DNA of 64,000 bases from Cupriavidus sp. MP-37 (GCF_020618415.1 NZ_CP085345.1:1302001-1366000); one strand, 5' to 3'; counted from the first letter of the stretch, positions 1 through 9,344 are shown. Translations and numbers: made by a program. The notes: a model not told the origin generated them from the letters alone.

Positions 1-3000
1 CGCCGTTCGGCATGGCCTGCCATGGCCTGCGCCTTCACTGGGCCGAAGCCGCGAATCTCCATCGGCAGCGCCGCAAACTCGACCGCCTGCTGGAGCGTTT
101 CCGGCGTGAGCCGCCAGCAAGCCTTGCGGATATCGTGGAAATACTCCGCGATGAGGCTTCGCTCCGCGCGCCGTTCGGCGGTGTAGCCGAAAACGTCCAG
201 CGAGGTGCCGCGCAAGCCCCGCATGGCAGATACCGCCTTGAGCAGGGGGAACACCCACGGGCCGAACTTGCGCTTGCGCGGCCGTCCGGTATTGGGGTCG
301 GTGCGGGACAGCAGCGGCGGCGCCAGCCAAATCGAGACCTTGTCCGCCTGCGAGAACTGGTGTTGCAACGATTCGCGGAATGCCGGCGCCGTGTACAGGC
401 GGGCGACCTCGTATTCGTCCTTGTACGCCATCAGCTTGTAGGCACTGCGGGCCACCGCCGCGGCCAGCGCCTCGCTACCGGGCTTGGCTTGGTCTTCGGC
501 CGCTCTCACCAGCGCAATCAGGTCGAGATACTTCTTCGCATAGCCATTGCCCTGGTATTCGACAAGCTGGCGTCGATGCAGGTCGATCAGCACGTCCAGC
601 GATGCCGCCGCCGGCTCCAATGCCATCCCAGGCTGCGCGATACCATCCAATGCCTCCGGGCTGGCAGCGACGATGCGCCCCCAATTGAAAGCTGACTTGT
701 TCATCTCGACGGCCGCGCCATTGCGCTCGATCGCCTGTTCGATCGCTGCGCGGCTCAACGGGACCAGCCCCTGCTGCCACGCGTAGCCGAGCATCAGCGT
801 ATGCGTCGGCAAGGTATCGCCAAAGATGCGTTGCGCGAGCGCGCCGGCATCGATGGCGTGGAACAATTCGCCCTTGCACCGGCTGCGAATCCGGTCATGT
901 ATCAGCCGCACCGGCAATGCGGCATCGCGCTCGCGGATCACATCCGGCGTGGGCGTCTGCGCGAGGTTGAGGACGGCGCCGGTGCGTCCCGGCGCCAGCC
1001 GGGTCAGCGAGTCGACCGCGGCGGAGACCACCAGGTCGGCTCCCAGCAACAGGTCGGCCTTCCCTTCGCCGATGCGCGAGGCCGGGATCTGGAAGTCGGC
1101 CATGGCGATACGCACCTGGCTGACCACGGCGCCGTTCTTCTGCGCCATACCGGTGAAATCCAGCACCGTTGCCGCCAGGTCATCGGCAGCGGCCGCCGCG
1201 CCCAGCAAGGCCCCCATCGTCAGGACGCCGGTACCGCCGATGCCGGTGATGTAGATGTTGAACGGCTCCTCCAGCGTCGGGAGTGCAGGCGCTGGCAGGC
1301 TTGCTACAAGTTCTGCCTCCCGGCTCGCAAGCTGACGCTTGTCCGGCTTACGCATGGCCACGCCCTCGATTTCGACGAAACTTGGGCAGAAGCCCTTGAC
1401 GCAGGAAAAATCCTTGTTGCAGGCGCTCTGGTTGATGGTTCGCTTGCGCCCGAGCGGGGTCTCGAGCGGCTCGATGGAGATGCAGTTCGACTGCACCGAG
1501 CAATCCCCACACCCCTCGCACACCTGGTGATGGATAAACAGGCGGCGATCCGGATCCGGCACCTCCTTTCGCTTTCGACGTCTGCGCTTCTCCGCCGCGC
1601 AGGTCTGCTCGTAGACGATCGCCGTGACGCCGGCGATCTCTCTGAGCTGGCGCTGCACCGTATCGAGCTGGTCGCGATGGAAGACCTCCACGCCTGGTGC
1701 CAGCGCCTTCTCGCCCTGCCATCGCGCGGGATCATCGCTCACCAACGCAATCCGTCCCACACCCTCCGCGTGCAGTTGCCGCGTGATGCGGGCGGGATCG
1801 TTTACACCCTCCGCGGGCTGGCCGCCGGTCATCGCGACAGCGTCGTTGTAGAGGATCTTGTAGGTGATATTGGTCTTCGCGGCGATGGCGGCACGGATGG
1901 CAAGCAGACCTGAGTGCTGGTAGGTGCCATCGCCGAGGTTCTGAAATACGTGCGCCGTCCTGGAAAACGGTGCCGCGCCGATCCACTGTGCGCCTTCACC
2001 ACCCATGTGGCTCATCACCCTGGTCTTCAGTTCCGGCTGGGAAATTGCCATCACGTGGCAACCGATCCCGCCGCTGCTGATCGAGCCATCCGGCGTGCGC
2101 GTGGACGTGTTGTGGGGGCAACCGGAGCAGAAGTACGGCCGGCGGATGGGGATGACTGCTGCCGACGGCTTCTTCGCAGCGGCGTCGAGCACGGCAAGGC
2201 GTTCCGGCAACCAGGACGCGTCGATGCCGTTGGCCAGTACCCGCGCCACCAGCACACCGGCTACGCGGTGCGCGCTCAGCTCCGAGATTTCGGGCAGCAG
2301 GGTCGCCCCATCCGCGTCAGTCTTGCCGGTCACAAGGGGGCGCTGCGACGCCGGCCGGTGGAACAGCGCCTGCTTGAGCTGGGCCTCGACATTGGCGCGC
2401 TTCTCCTCCACCACGAGCACTTCCTGATGTCCTGCCGCGAATGCGCACGCGCCGTCGGTTTCCAGCGGCCAGCTCATCGCCACCTTGTAGACGGAGATGC
2501 CCATGGCGCGCAGATCGGCATCGCTCAGGCCCAGATCGCGGCACGCCTGCATCAGGTCCTGGTGCGCCTTGCCGACGGTGATGATCCCAAGCCGCCTGTC
2601 GGGTGCCTCGACCACCACGCGGTCGAGCCGGTTGGCCCTTGCCCATGCGCGTGCGGCGGGAAGACGCTCTTCGATGAGGCGCCGCTCCAGTTCCGCGCGC
2701 TGCGCGGGCCATGCCACGCCCGGATCCCAGTTGAGGCCGTGGGCCGGCACAGCAAAGTCCGCCGGTTCAGTAAAGGCCGGCCAACCGTCGAGGTCTACCG
2801 TGGCAGCGGCCTCAACGACTTCCGCGATGGTTTTCAGCGACACCCATAGCCCGGTGTAGCGCGACATCGCGATCCCGGCCAGGCCAAGCTCGATAACCTC
2901 GCGCACGTTTCCAGGCTGCAGAACGGGAATCGATGCCGAATGAAAGATGCCGTCGGTCTGGTGCGGAAAGGTGGACGACTGTGCTGCGTGGTCGTCACCG

Positions 3001-3434
3001 GAAACGGCAAGCACGCCGCCCAGTTTCGACGTGCCGAGCATGTTGGCGCAGCGGAAAACGTCGCCCGTCCGGTCTACTCCCGGCCCTTTGCCATACCAGA
3101 TGCCAAAGACACCGTCAGTCTTGGTGTCACCGAACGCCCGGTGCATTTGCGCGCCCCAAAGCGCCGTTGCCGCGAGGTCCTCATTGAGGCCGGGCTGAAA
3201 CACCACGTCATGCGCAGCGAGTTGCCTTGACGCCTTCCATAGCTGCTGGTCGTATGCGCCCAATGGCGACCCGCGATAGCCTGACACCAGCCCGGCGGTA
3301 TGGAGGCCACGCACCCGATCGAGCTCGCGCTGTATCATCGGCAGGCGAACCAGTGCCTGAATGCCTGTCAGGAATGTTCGCTGCTCGGCTGTTGCCGAAC
3401 CCGATGCACTGGGTAACGTCGCTTGAGTAACCAC
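1..3434 (-). CDS. Indolepyruvate ferredoxin oxidoreductase (fused alpha/gamma type), 3' end outside window
   Basis: About 1,144 codons lie in the window and the frame is open to base 1, so the stop is just outside; family members are roughly 1,150-1,200 residues. It should oxidatively decarboxylate aryl-2-oxo acids (indolepyruvate, phenylpyruvate) to aryl-acetyl-CoA with ferredoxin reduction. The N-terminal half is TPP-enzyme-like. Near residue 635 there is an Fe-S cluster signature (CEGCGDC followed by further Cys), and near residue 730 the gamma-domain motif GIGGTG. I chose the GTG at 3434 because GGAGGT sits just upstream and no in-frame ATG is better placed. It is transcribed away from the Lrp/AsnC gene at 3574, which probably regulates it. 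Plus-strand open frames across this stretch are shadows. Confidence 0.93.
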   Translation of the reverse strand, partial: MVTQATLPSASGSATAEQRTFLTGIQALVRLPMIQRELDRVRGLHTAGLVSGYRGSPLGAYDQQLWKASRQLAAHDVVFQPGLNEDLAATALWGAQMHRAFGDTKTDGVFGIWYGKGPGVDRTGDVFRCANMLGTSKLGGVLAVSGDDHAAQSSTFPHQTDGIFHSASIPVLQPGNVREVIELGLAGIAMSRYTGLWVSLKTIAEVVEAAATVDLDGWPAFTEPADFAVPAHGLNWDPGVAWPAQRAELERRLIEERLPAARAWARANRLDRVVVEAPDRRLGIITVGKAHQDLMQACRDLGLSDADLRAMGISVYKVAMSWPLETDGACAFAAGHQEVLVVEEKRANVEAQLKQALFHRPASQRPLVTGKTDADGATLLPEISELSAHRVAGVLVARVLANGIDASWLPERLAVLDAAAKKPSAAVIPIRRPYFCSGCPHNTSTRTPDGSISSGGIGCHVMAISQPELKTRVMSHMGGEGAQWIGAAPFSRTAHVFQNLGDGTYQHSGLLAIRAAIAAKTNITYKILYNDAVAMTGGQPAEGVNDPARITRQLHAEGVGRIALVSDDPARWQGEKALAPGVEVFHRDQLDTVQRQLREIAGVTAIVYEQTCAAEKRRRRKRKEVPDPDRRLFIHHQVCEGCGDCSVQSNCISIEPLETPLGRKRTINQSACNKDFSCVKGFCPSFVEIEGVAMRKPDKRQLASREAELVASLPAPALPTLEEPFNIYITGIGGTGVLTMGALLGAAAAADDLAATVLDFTGMAQKNGAVVSQVRIAMADFQIPASRIGEGKADLLLGADLVVSAAVDSLTRLAPGRTGAVLNLAQTPTPDVIRERDAALPVRLIHDRIRSRCKGELFHAIDAGALAQRIFGDTLPTHTLMLGYAWQQGLVPLSRAAIEQAIERNGAAVEMNKSAFNWGRIVAASPEALDGIAQPGMALEPAAASLDVLIDLHRRQLVEYQGNGYAKKYLDLIALVRAAEDQAKPGSEALAAAVARSAYKLMAYKDEYEVARLYTAPAFRESLQHQFSQADKVSIWLAPPLLSRTDPNTGRPRKRKFGPWVFPLLKAVSAMRGLRGTSLDVFGYTAERRAERSLIAEYFHDIRKACWRLTPETLQQAVEFAALPMEIRGFGPVKAQAMAGHAER

Positions 3435-3513
3435 GCGGACCTCCGGGGGATTTCATCTTCAAAATGGATGAGTTAGTTTAGATTTCGGCCCGGACCGATC
3501 TGCACCAAAGTGA

Positions 3514-3543
3514 AGTACGTTTTGCTTGTTTTGTAGTACGTTT
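3514..3543. promoter_or_regulatory. Direct-repeat operator candidate for the Lrp/AsnC regulator
   Basis: AGTACGTTT occurs at 3514-3522 and again at 3535-3543. The repeats are 21 bp apart, two helical turns, in the divergent space between the oxidoreductase and the Lrp gene. Same-face repeats are typical of Lrp/AsnC binding; assignment to this regulator is inference from position. Confidence 0.45.
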
Positions 3544-3573
3544 GAACTATCGAAAAGCTGGCACGCAGATCAT

Positions 3574-4044
3574 ATGAACTATGTCCACAATCTCGACAAA
3601 ATCGACCTGCAGATCCTGCGAGAACTTGCGCGTGAAGGACGGCTGAGCTGGCGTGAATTGTCGGAACGGATCGGGCTGTCACTGACACCTACGCTCAAAC
3701 GCGTACACAGGCTTGAAGAGCAGGGATATATCCGCGGCTATGTGGCCCAGCTAGACGAAGCCAAGCTGGTCGGTGGCCTCAACGTGTTTGTGGCGGTGAC
3801 GCTTGAGAATCAGTCAGAAACCGCGATCGCCCGGTTCGAGAAAGAAATAGTAGTCGCCCCAGAGGTCATGAGCTGCTTCACGATGACCGGCGACGCGGAC
3901 TTTATTCTGCGCGTGGTTGTGCCTGACATGGGCGCGTATCAAACCTTCCTGACTAGGACTCTGACGCGCATCCGGGGCGTCGAGCATATACGGTCCAGCT
4001 TTGCGCTCAAGACCGTGCTGAACCGTACGTCCCCGATGCTCTAG
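3574..4044 (+). CDS. Lrp/AsnC family transcriptional regulator
   Basis: This 156-residue protein has the standard Lrp/AsnC layout. An N-terminal winged helix-turn-helix (LDKIDLQILRELAREGRLSW, then the recognition helix around residues 28-45) is followed by a C-terminal RAM (effector-binding) domain with the GDADFILRV motif. The ATG at 3574 is preferred over a TTG 48 bases upstream, because the family normally begins a few residues before the DxxDxxIL motif. It diverges from the indolepyruvate oxidoreductase, whose aryl-2-oxo acid substrates derive from aromatic amino acids, a common effector class for Lrp proteins. It is probably the local regulator of that gene. Confidence 0.9.
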   Translation: MNYVHNLDKIDLQILRELAREGRLSWRELSERIGLSLTPTLKRVHRLEEQGYIRGYVAQLDEAKLVGGLNVFVAVTLENQSETAIARFEKEIVVAPEVMSCFTMTGDADFILRVVVPDMGAYQTFLTRTLTRIRGVEHIRSSFALKTVLNRTSPML

Positions 4045-4377
4045 CGCGGGATGACGGAAAGCGTAGCTTCGCGCATCGCGGATCAGGCGCCAACGTTGCT
4101 TCCGTATGCTCGTCCAAGCATTGATCGAACAGCACGAAATCCACCTCGTCCACCGGCCAATTTGGTCGCTTGGCTATCACGCCTATCGGCCAGCGTCGAC
4201 TACCAGCCCTTCGCCTGGCCGCCTCCTTCGCGTTTATGCTACGGGCCGTTCCAAGACAGGGAACCTTTTCGATAGAAAGCCCTAACCAGAGTTAGGTCTT
4301 ACTGCGGCCTCAACGACATGTGCGCCACTGTCCCCCGCGTGCACATTCGCGGACAGTCGCTGTCCGCGCCACGTACA
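4045..4377. other. Intergenic stretch without a supported gene
   Basis: No reading frame here has convincing protein character or a good ribosome-binding site. It lies upstream of a truncated transporter tail, so it may contain unrecognisable remains of the deleted part of that gene and the promoter of the downstream cassette. Confidence 0.5.
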
Positions 4378-4533
4378 TAAGGCTACATCCTGGGCGTGTT
4401 TCGCGAGACCTTCCACACTGACACGATTGGGCTGGTATTCCTGGCGGGAACATTCGTCATCGCCGCGTGCCTGGCGTTGGGTCTTCCCAGACAACTCAGG
4501 TCAGCCGAAGCGCGAACCGGAGCACGCGCATGA
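4378..4533 (+). pseudogene. C-terminal remnant of a membrane transporter (MFS-like)
   Basis: Directly after an in-frame TAA, a frame of about 51 codons reads GYILGVFRETFHTDTIGLVF and continues with a hydrophobic segment (LAGTFVIAACLALGLPRQL), then TGA at 4531-4533. This resembles the last transmembrane helix and tail of a major facilitator protein. It overlaps the ATG of the next gene as ATGA, the coupling expected if the intact transporter had been the first gene of this operon. No start codon or upstream body is present. Family assignment is tentative. Confidence 0.5.
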
Positions 4534-5162
4534 GCGGCATCCTGGCCATCTGGAACGACTGCACTGCTGAGCATTTGGCGGCCTACGAGACCTGGTATGG
4601 GGAAGAACACCTGCCGGAACGGCTTGCGGTCCCCGGCTTCTTGACCGGCCGTCGATTTGAGGCGATACGCGCTTCGCGCCAGTTCCTGACCACCTACGAG
4701 GTGGCTGACCCTGACGTGCTGAGTTCGGCCGCCTATTGCGAAAGACTTGCGCATCCGACCGCGCGCACCATCGCGATGATGCGAGATGGCTTTGCCAACA
4801 TGTCCCGTACGGTCTGCGAGCGACACGATGTCCGCGGCGCGATTCGCGGCAGTGTGGTGCTGACCGTTGCGCTGAACACAACCGATGCGTCCTCGCGATT
4901 GGGCAACGCCGCGGACAGGCTCGGAGCCGGGGCGGAACATACGCACTCCGAGATCTGGATTGCAGCGCAGCCCGCTACGGCTGAGATTTCGGCAGAAGAA
5001 GTGCTGCGCGGCGGCGACCTGAAGATCAACGCCTGCCTGGCGCTGGAATATCTTCGTCCCGATGTGGCCGACCGCGTTGCGGATGCGCTGCACCAGCAGT
5101 TCCCTGAGGCCGTCATCAGCACCTATCGGCTGCTTTGCTCATTGAACCGGGAGGACTTGTGA
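4530..5162 (+). CDS. Uncharacterised protein, possible dimeric alpha-beta barrel (EthD-like)
   Basis: The product is 210 residues. The N-terminus (ILAIWNDCTAEHLAAYETWY and the following HLPERL..PGF) resembles EthD/ABM-type dimeric-barrel proteins, in which a small ferredoxin-like fold binds a hydrophobic substrate; a second, weaker half may repeat the fold. ATG 4530 overlaps the stop of the transporter remnant, and the gene ends in a TGATG overlap with the dehydroquinase-like gene, so it is translationally coupled in a four-gene cassette. I cannot assign a reaction. A role in handling a cyclic intermediate made by its neighbours is an inference. Confidence 0.75.
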   Translation: MSGILAIWNDCTAEHLAAYETWYGEEHLPERLAVPGFLTGRRFEAIRASRQFLTTYEVADPDVLSSAAYCERLAHPTARTIAMMRDGFANMSRTVCERHDVRGAIRGSVVLTVALNTTDASSRLGNAADRLGAGAEHTHSEIWIAAQPATAEISAEEVLRGGDLKINACLALEYLRPDVADRVADALHQQFPEAVISTYRLLCSLNREDL

Positions 5163-5605
5163 TGCGGATTTTGCTGATCCAAGGCGCCAACATGGAGTAT
5201 CTCGGCTTTCGCCAGCCGGAACTTTATGGCACCACCACTGCGGTCGAACTGGACGAGATGCTGCGCGCAGACGCCGCGGCGCTCGGCATGCAGCTCGACA
5301 TTCTCTACACCAACGTCGAAGGCGAAGCCATCAGCGCCATCTATCGGGCCGCACGCGACCAGATCGACGGCCTGGTCATGAATCCGGCAGGTTTTCTGTA
5401 TGCGGGCCTTGCCTTGCGTGATTGCCTGAAGGCAGTGCCACTGCCCTGCATCGAAGTGCATATGACCAATATCGACGCCCGGGGCATGCACTCTGTCACC
5501 GCTTCCGAAAGCGCTGGCATGGTGACAGGCCTTGGCGTCGATTCCTACCGGCTGGCGTTGATTGCCATCCAGAAAGTCATCAACAAGAGGAAAAAACATG
5601 CTTGA
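5162..5605 (+). CDS. Type II 3-dehydroquinate dehydratase-like protein
   Basis: The 147-residue length and motif order match AroQ (type II dehydroquinase). There is an N-terminal QGANMEYLG in place of NGPNLNLLG, then LYGTTT carrying the catalytic Tyr, a NVEGE segment, NPAGF, and EVHMTNIDARG with the catalytic His. Substitutions in the first motif and in the NPAxxTHTS loop (here NPAGFLYAG) suggest a subfamily with another substrate rather than housekeeping AroQ. A start at 5162 gives a one-base overlap with the gene before. It lies among an SDR and a PRISE reductase, not shikimate genes, so dehydration of a non-shikimate alicyclic hydroxy acid is possible (inference). Confidence 0.82.
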   Translation: MRILLIQGANMEYLGFRQPELYGTTTAVELDEMLRADAAALGMQLDILYTNVEGEAISAIYRAARDQIDGLVMNPAGFLYAGLALRDCLKAVPLPCIEVHMTNIDARGMHSVTASESAGMVTGLGVDSYRLALIAIQKVINKRKKHA

Positions 5606-6314
5606 AGCAACGCCAAGGACAGCGCTAGTAACCGGAGCGGCCGTTGGCATTGGCCATGCCATTGCCGAACGCTTCGAGAGGGACGGCTGGGCCGTCTACC
5701 GCTTTGACCGCACGCTGGAGGATGGCGCGCGGGCCGTGCGCGGCGATGTCCGCTCCGAAGCGGACTGGAAAAGGCTGGCAGATCGTATCGGTAGCGAAGC
5801 CGGGCAGCTCGACGTGCTGGTGAACAACGCCGGCATCCTGCGCGAGGCGCCGTTGGAGGATACCAGCCTGGCAGTCTGGGATGAAGTCATCGGCGTCAAC
5901 CTGACCGGCGCCTTCCTTGGTTGCCGGAGCATGCTGGCGCTGCTGAAGCGCGGCGACTCGCCGTGCATCCTGAATGTGGCCTCCATTGACGCGCTGCGCG
6001 GCAGCCTTCGTCACAGCGCCTACGCCGCCAGCAAGGGCGGCGTGGATTCCCTGACCCGCGCCCTGGCACTGGAACTTGCCAACGATGGCATTCGCGTCAA
6101 CGCAATCTGCCCCGGCACCGTCGATACCCCGATGTTCCGTAGCATTCACGGCAACACCGCCGATCGGGCACAAAAGCGGCTGGCGTTGCATCCCCTTAAG
6201 CGGATTTCGACCGCGGAGGACCAGGCCGCGGCGGCAGCCTTCCTGTGCAGCACGGAAGCCGCCTTTATCACCGGCGCGTCCCTGAGCGTCGACGGTGGCC
6301 GAGCCATTCGATAA
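5598..6314 (+). CDS. Short-chain dehydrogenase/reductase (SDR)
   Basis: A classical SDR of 238 residues. It has the cofactor motif TGAAVGIG near residues 11-18, the structural NNAG, a catalytic Ser in NVASID, and YAASKGG with the catalytic Tyr and Lys. The C-terminal ITGASLSVDGG is typical of FabG-like members. It should interconvert an alcohol and a ketone with NAD(P)H; the substrate is unknown. The start overlaps the previous gene by 8 bases, confirming the operon. Its pairing with a dehydroquinase-like enzyme recalls quinate/shikimate-type alicyclic chemistry. Confidence 0.9.
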   Translation: MLEATPRTALVTGAAVGIGHAIAERFERDGWAVYRFDRTLEDGARAVRGDVRSEADWKRLADRIGSEAGQLDVLVNNAGILREAPLEDTSLAVWDEVIGVNLTGAFLGCRSMLALLKRGDSPCILNVASIDALRGSLRHSAYAASKGGVDSLTRALALELANDGIRVNAICPGTVDTPMFRSIHGNTADRAQKRLALHPLKRISTAEDQAAAAAFLCSTEAAFITGASLSVDGGRAIR

Positions 6315-6329
6315 CCAGCAAAGGACACC

Positions 6330-7388
6330 ATGACACAACCAAGGAAGACCGCGCTGATTGCCGGCGCCACCGGTGTGGTAGGACGAAACTTGTTGCGGCT
6401 GCTTGCCGCCGACCCGGCATGGGACGTGATCGCAATGTCGCGACGCGAGCCAGATATCACCGGGGAGTACCGCCATATCACGGCAGACCTGCTCGACCCC
6501 GCCGATGCGAGGGCCAAGCTCGGCGGCTTGACGGAGGTCACCCACATCTTCTTCTCAGCCTACATCGAGAGGGCCGGCTGGGCCGAAATGGTGGCACCGA
6601 ACATGGCGTTGCTCGCGAACCTGATGGATGCGGTCGAGCCGGTGGCGGACCGGCTACAGCACGTCAACCTGATGCATGGCACCAAGTGGTACGGCAATCA
6701 TCTCGGACCGTTCAAGACTCCGGCAAAGGAAACAGACCCGGGTCACATGCCGCCCAACTTCTACTATGATCAACAGGCATTCATAGCGCAGCGTCAGGAA
6801 GGCAAGAGGTGGACATGGTCCGCCGCACGTCCGCACGGGATCTGCAGCTTCGCCATCGGCAACCCGATGAATCTCGTCATGGTCCTTGCGGTGTATGCCA
6901 CCATTTCCAAGGCACTAGGGCTACCGTTGCGCCATCCGGGATCCGAGGGCAACGCGCGCGCGCTGTACAACGTGACCGACAGTGGGTTGCTGGCACGCGC
7001 CTGCTTGTGGATGGCGACCGATCCGGCAGCCGCCAACGAGCCGTTCAACGTTACGAATGGCGACATCTTCCGCTGGCACGACTTGTGGCCCGCCATCGCG
7101 CAGTACTTCGACATGGAGACAGCTCCGGCCCAGAAAATCGATCTGGTGCAGATGATGGCCGACAAGGGGCCGCTGTGGGAGCAGCTGGTCAGGGAGCATA
7201 ATCTCCGGCCGATCCCGTACGAGCAACTGGTGGGCTGGAAGTACGGAAACTTCGTCTTCACCCCGGAATTCGACGTCGTCTCGTCCACGACCAAGGCCCG
7301 ACAGCACGGCTTTAGCGAGGTCATAGACTCGGAGGGCATGTTCCTGCGCCAGTTCGACGAATTGCGCGCGAACCGGATCATTCCCTAG
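6330..7388 (+). CDS. PRISE-family NAD(P)-dependent enone reductase/epimerase-like SDR
   Basis: A 352-residue extended SDR with GATGVVGRN at the N-terminus. The motifs diagnostic of the progesterone 5-beta-reductase/iridoid synthase (PRISE) group are present: a catalytic Lys in GTKWYG near residue 119 and NFYY near residues 143-146. Characterised members reduce activated C=C bonds of enones by 1,4-addition. It is the last gene of the cassette, 15 bases after the SDR, and converges on the sigma54 activator at 7427. The bacterial substrate is not known; a cyclic enone produced by the neighbouring dehydratase and SDR would fit. Confidence 0.87.
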   Translation: MTQPRKTALIAGATGVVGRNLLRLLAADPAWDVIAMSRREPDITGEYRHITADLLDPADARAKLGGLTEVTHIFFSAYIERAGWAEMVAPNMALLANLMDAVEPVADRLQHVNLMHGTKWYGNHLGPFKTPAKETDPGHMPPNFYYDQQAFIAQRQEGKRWTWSAARPHGICSFAIGNPMNLVMVLAVYATISKALGLPLRHPGSEGNARALYNVTDSGLLARACLWMATDPAAANEPFNVTNGDIFRWHDLWPAIAQYFDMETAPAQKIDLVQMMADKGPLWEQLVREHNLRPIPYEQLVGWKYGNFVFTPEFDVVSSTTKARQHGFSEVIDSEGMFLRQFDELRANRIIP

Positions 7389-7426
7389 GATCAGCAGCGG
7401 GTTGCGCCGCCGGCTCGCGCCTCTGG

Positions 7427-9109
7427 TCAGCGCGGTGCCGGCTCCTCACCTTTGGCTTCCTCGATCATGCTCAGGCGCTTGTAGAGGTATGAGCGCGAGA
7501 TCCCGAGCTCTTCCGCGACGCGCTTCTTGTTGCCGCCGGTACGCCGCATCGCTTCTACAATCAGCTCCGATTCCAGCCGTTCCTTCGCTTCACGGATGTC
7601 GGGCTGTCGAGGCTTCTCCGCGCCGGCTGCAGAGGCGCCGCTCTGGCGCCACGCCAGCGCCTGCTCCGCGCCCTCCATGCTGCCGAAGTCGGCGACCGAC
7701 AACACCGGGCCGTCGCAGAAGATTGCCGCGCGCTCGATGGCATGCTGCAACTGCCGGATATTGCCCGGCCAGGCGCGCGACTGGAGGAAGCGGATCGCGG
7801 GTTCGGCAATCGACTTCTTCGGCGCGCCATGCCGGATCGCAAAGGCCTCCAGAAAGGTATCGGCCAGTTCCGGGATGTCCTCAAGGCGGTCGCGCAATGC
7901 CGGCAGCCGAAGCGTCACCGCGCTGATGCGATAGAACAGGTCCAGCCTGAAGCTCGAGTTGGCGATCATCGCCTTGAAGTCCCGATTGCTGGCCGATATC
8001 AGGCGGAAATCCGAATGCCGGGCGCGATCGCCCCCGACACGCTCGAACTGCCCATCCTGCAGCACACGCAGCAGCTTGACCTGCATGTCGATCGGCATGT
8101 CGCCGATTTCGTCGAGAAACAGCGTGCCGGTATCGGCGGCCTCGAACTTGCCCTTGCGGCCTTTGCGGTCCGCGCCGGTGAAGGCGCCGGGCTCATAGCC
8201 AAACAGTTCGCTCTCGACCAGGTTGGGCGGCATCGCCGCCGAGTTCACAAGCACCAATGGCTTGTCGCTGCGCGGGCTCAGCATATGGATCGCGTGCGCC
8301 ACCATTTCCTTGCCGGTCCCGCTCTCGCCCGCAAGCAACACCGGTACATCCAATGGCGCCACGCGCAGGATGTCCTCCTTCAGCCGCCGCACGGCATCGC
8401 TGCTACCCACGATCTGATCCAGGCCATAGCTACGGTTGCGAATGCCGGACAATTCCCTGCGATAGAAATCGAGTTCCTGCTTGACCTTGGCAAGCTCCAC
8501 GGTGAGTTCACGAATCGCCTCCGGTCCCTTGAACATCACTTGCCCAATGGCCGCCACAACGCGCTTGTTGCGATCGAAGATCGGCAGGCGCGACACCACA
8601 CGCGTCACGCCATGCATCTCCTGCAACTGGGCCACCTGGCCCTTGCCGGTCGCCACCACCTCCTGCAGCTTCGTGTTCTCGATCACCGATGTCACGTGCC
8701 GACCGATCGCCTCGCCATGCTTGAGACCGAAGAACTTCTCGTGCACCGGGCTCATGTACGTGATGCGCGCCGACGTATCGACCACCACCATGGCCTTGTA
8801 GGGATCGGTAATGAAATGCCTGAGGATGTCCGGTGCTGCCTCCACGCTCGCCAGGAATTCGCTCAGTTCGTCGCCCTCCTGCACGGCGAAGATCAGGAAG
8901 CACACCGAATCACGCGTCGGGATGGCCGCGACCGTCAGCGGGCGTTCCAGGTCGGCCATTGCCGACAGCCTTTTGAGGGGCACGCGGTCGCGGTTCTTCC
9001 ATACCCCGCCCAGTGACCTGGCAACCAGCGAATCCCTGCCGAGTCCGCTGGCGAATGTTGTGGCGCCCTCGGCATCGAGTACGAGGACACCCTCTGATTC
9101 ACGTTTCAT
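7427..9109 (-). CDS. Sigma54-dependent transcriptional activator with PAS domain
   Basis: This is a 560-residue bacterial enhancer-binding protein. After an N-terminal sensory region there is a PAS domain (about residues 95-200, [20 protein letters not shown]). The AAA+ domain (about 235-465) has Walker A GESGTGKE, the sigma54-contact loop GAFTGA, and Walker [12 protein letters not shown] Fis-type helix-turn-helix ([20 protein letters not shown]) ends the protein. It diverges from the operon starting at 9378, which has a sigma54 promoter, and is the only sigma54 activator in the window. The PAS domain probably senses a small ligand, perhaps the acid or CoA ester degraded here (inference). Confidence 0.96.
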   Translation of the reverse strand: MKRESEGVLVLDAEGATTFASGLGRDSLVARSLGGVWKNRDRVPLKRLSAMADLERPLTVAAIPTRDSVCFLIFAVQEGDELSEFLASVEAAPDILRHFITDPYKAMVVVDTSARITYMSPVHEKFFGLKHGEAIGRHVTSVIENTKLQEVVATGKGQVAQLQEMHGVTRVVSRLPIFDRNKRVVAAIGQVMFKGPEAIRELTVELAKVKQELDFYRRELSGIRNRSYGLDQIVGSSDAVRRLKEDILRVAPLDVPVLLAGESGTGKEMVAHAIHMLSPRSDKPLVLVNSAAMPPNLVESELFGYEPGAFTGADRKGRKGKFEAADTGTLFLDEIGDMPIDMQVKLLRVLQDGQFERVGGDRARHSDFRLISASNRDFKAMIANSSFRLDLFYRISAVTLRLPALRDRLEDIPELADTFLEAFAIRHGAPKKSIAEPAIRFLQSRAWPGNIRQLQHAIERAAIFCDGPVLSVADFGSMEGAEQALAWRQSGASAAGAEKPRQPDIREAKERLESELIVEAMRRTGGNKKRVAEELGISRSYLYKRLSMIEEAKGEEPAPR

Positions 9110-9145
9110 GTCTCCACCACGCTTGGTCTGTTATATGGAACGCTG

Positions 9146-9203
9146 TGTCTTCGGCGACTACACAATTGCCTTCTCGATGATCGGCAAGAACACTGCGAAG
9201 ACA
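9146..9203. promoter_or_regulatory. Candidate enhancer (UAS) for the sigma54 activator
   Basis: TGTCTTCG occurs at 9146-9153 and its reverse complement CGAAGACA at 9196-9203, 50 bp apart. They lie 125-180 bp upstream of the -24/-12 promoter, the usual distance for enhancer-binding sites. The same octamer recurs twice upstream of the transporter's sigma54 promoter at 26783-26831. Binding by the product of the 7427-9109 gene is inferred. Confidence 0.6.
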
Positions 9204-9327
9204 GTTTCATTCTAAGCAGTTTTCCCCGGCTTGGCCGCATTCCGATTGGCCTGCACCGCCGCCGGGGCAGGCCGCGCCTGCGTCTCCCGACAATCGCCCT
9301 GTCTCCCTGCAAATTTCGCGCCATGCG

Positions 9328-9344
9328 TTGGCACACCCTTTGCA
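9328..9344 (+). promoter_or_regulatory. Sigma54 (-24/-12) promoter of the 9.4-kb operon
   Basis: TTGGCACACCCTTTGCA matches the sigma54 consensus (TGGCAC, five bases, TTGC) with the correct GG-GC spacing. Transcription should start near 9355, about 23 bases before the ATG at 9378. A divergent sigma54 activator lies immediately upstream. Confidence 0.9.

Noticed and set aside
12..3430. Several long plus-strand open frames (for example 801-1913 and 1914-2849)
   Set aside because: They lie opposite the indolepyruvate oxidoreductase, which shows clear motifs through its whole length; the plus-strand products have arginine-rich, low-complexity shadow character.
5162..5605. Housekeeping aroQ of the shikimate pathway
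   Set aside because: The first motif and the NPA loop are altered, and there are no shikimate genes nearby, so I call it dehydroquinase-like only.
7742..9016. A 424-residue plus-strand open frame
   Set aside because: It is the antisense shadow of the sigma54 activator, which has all diagnostic motifs.
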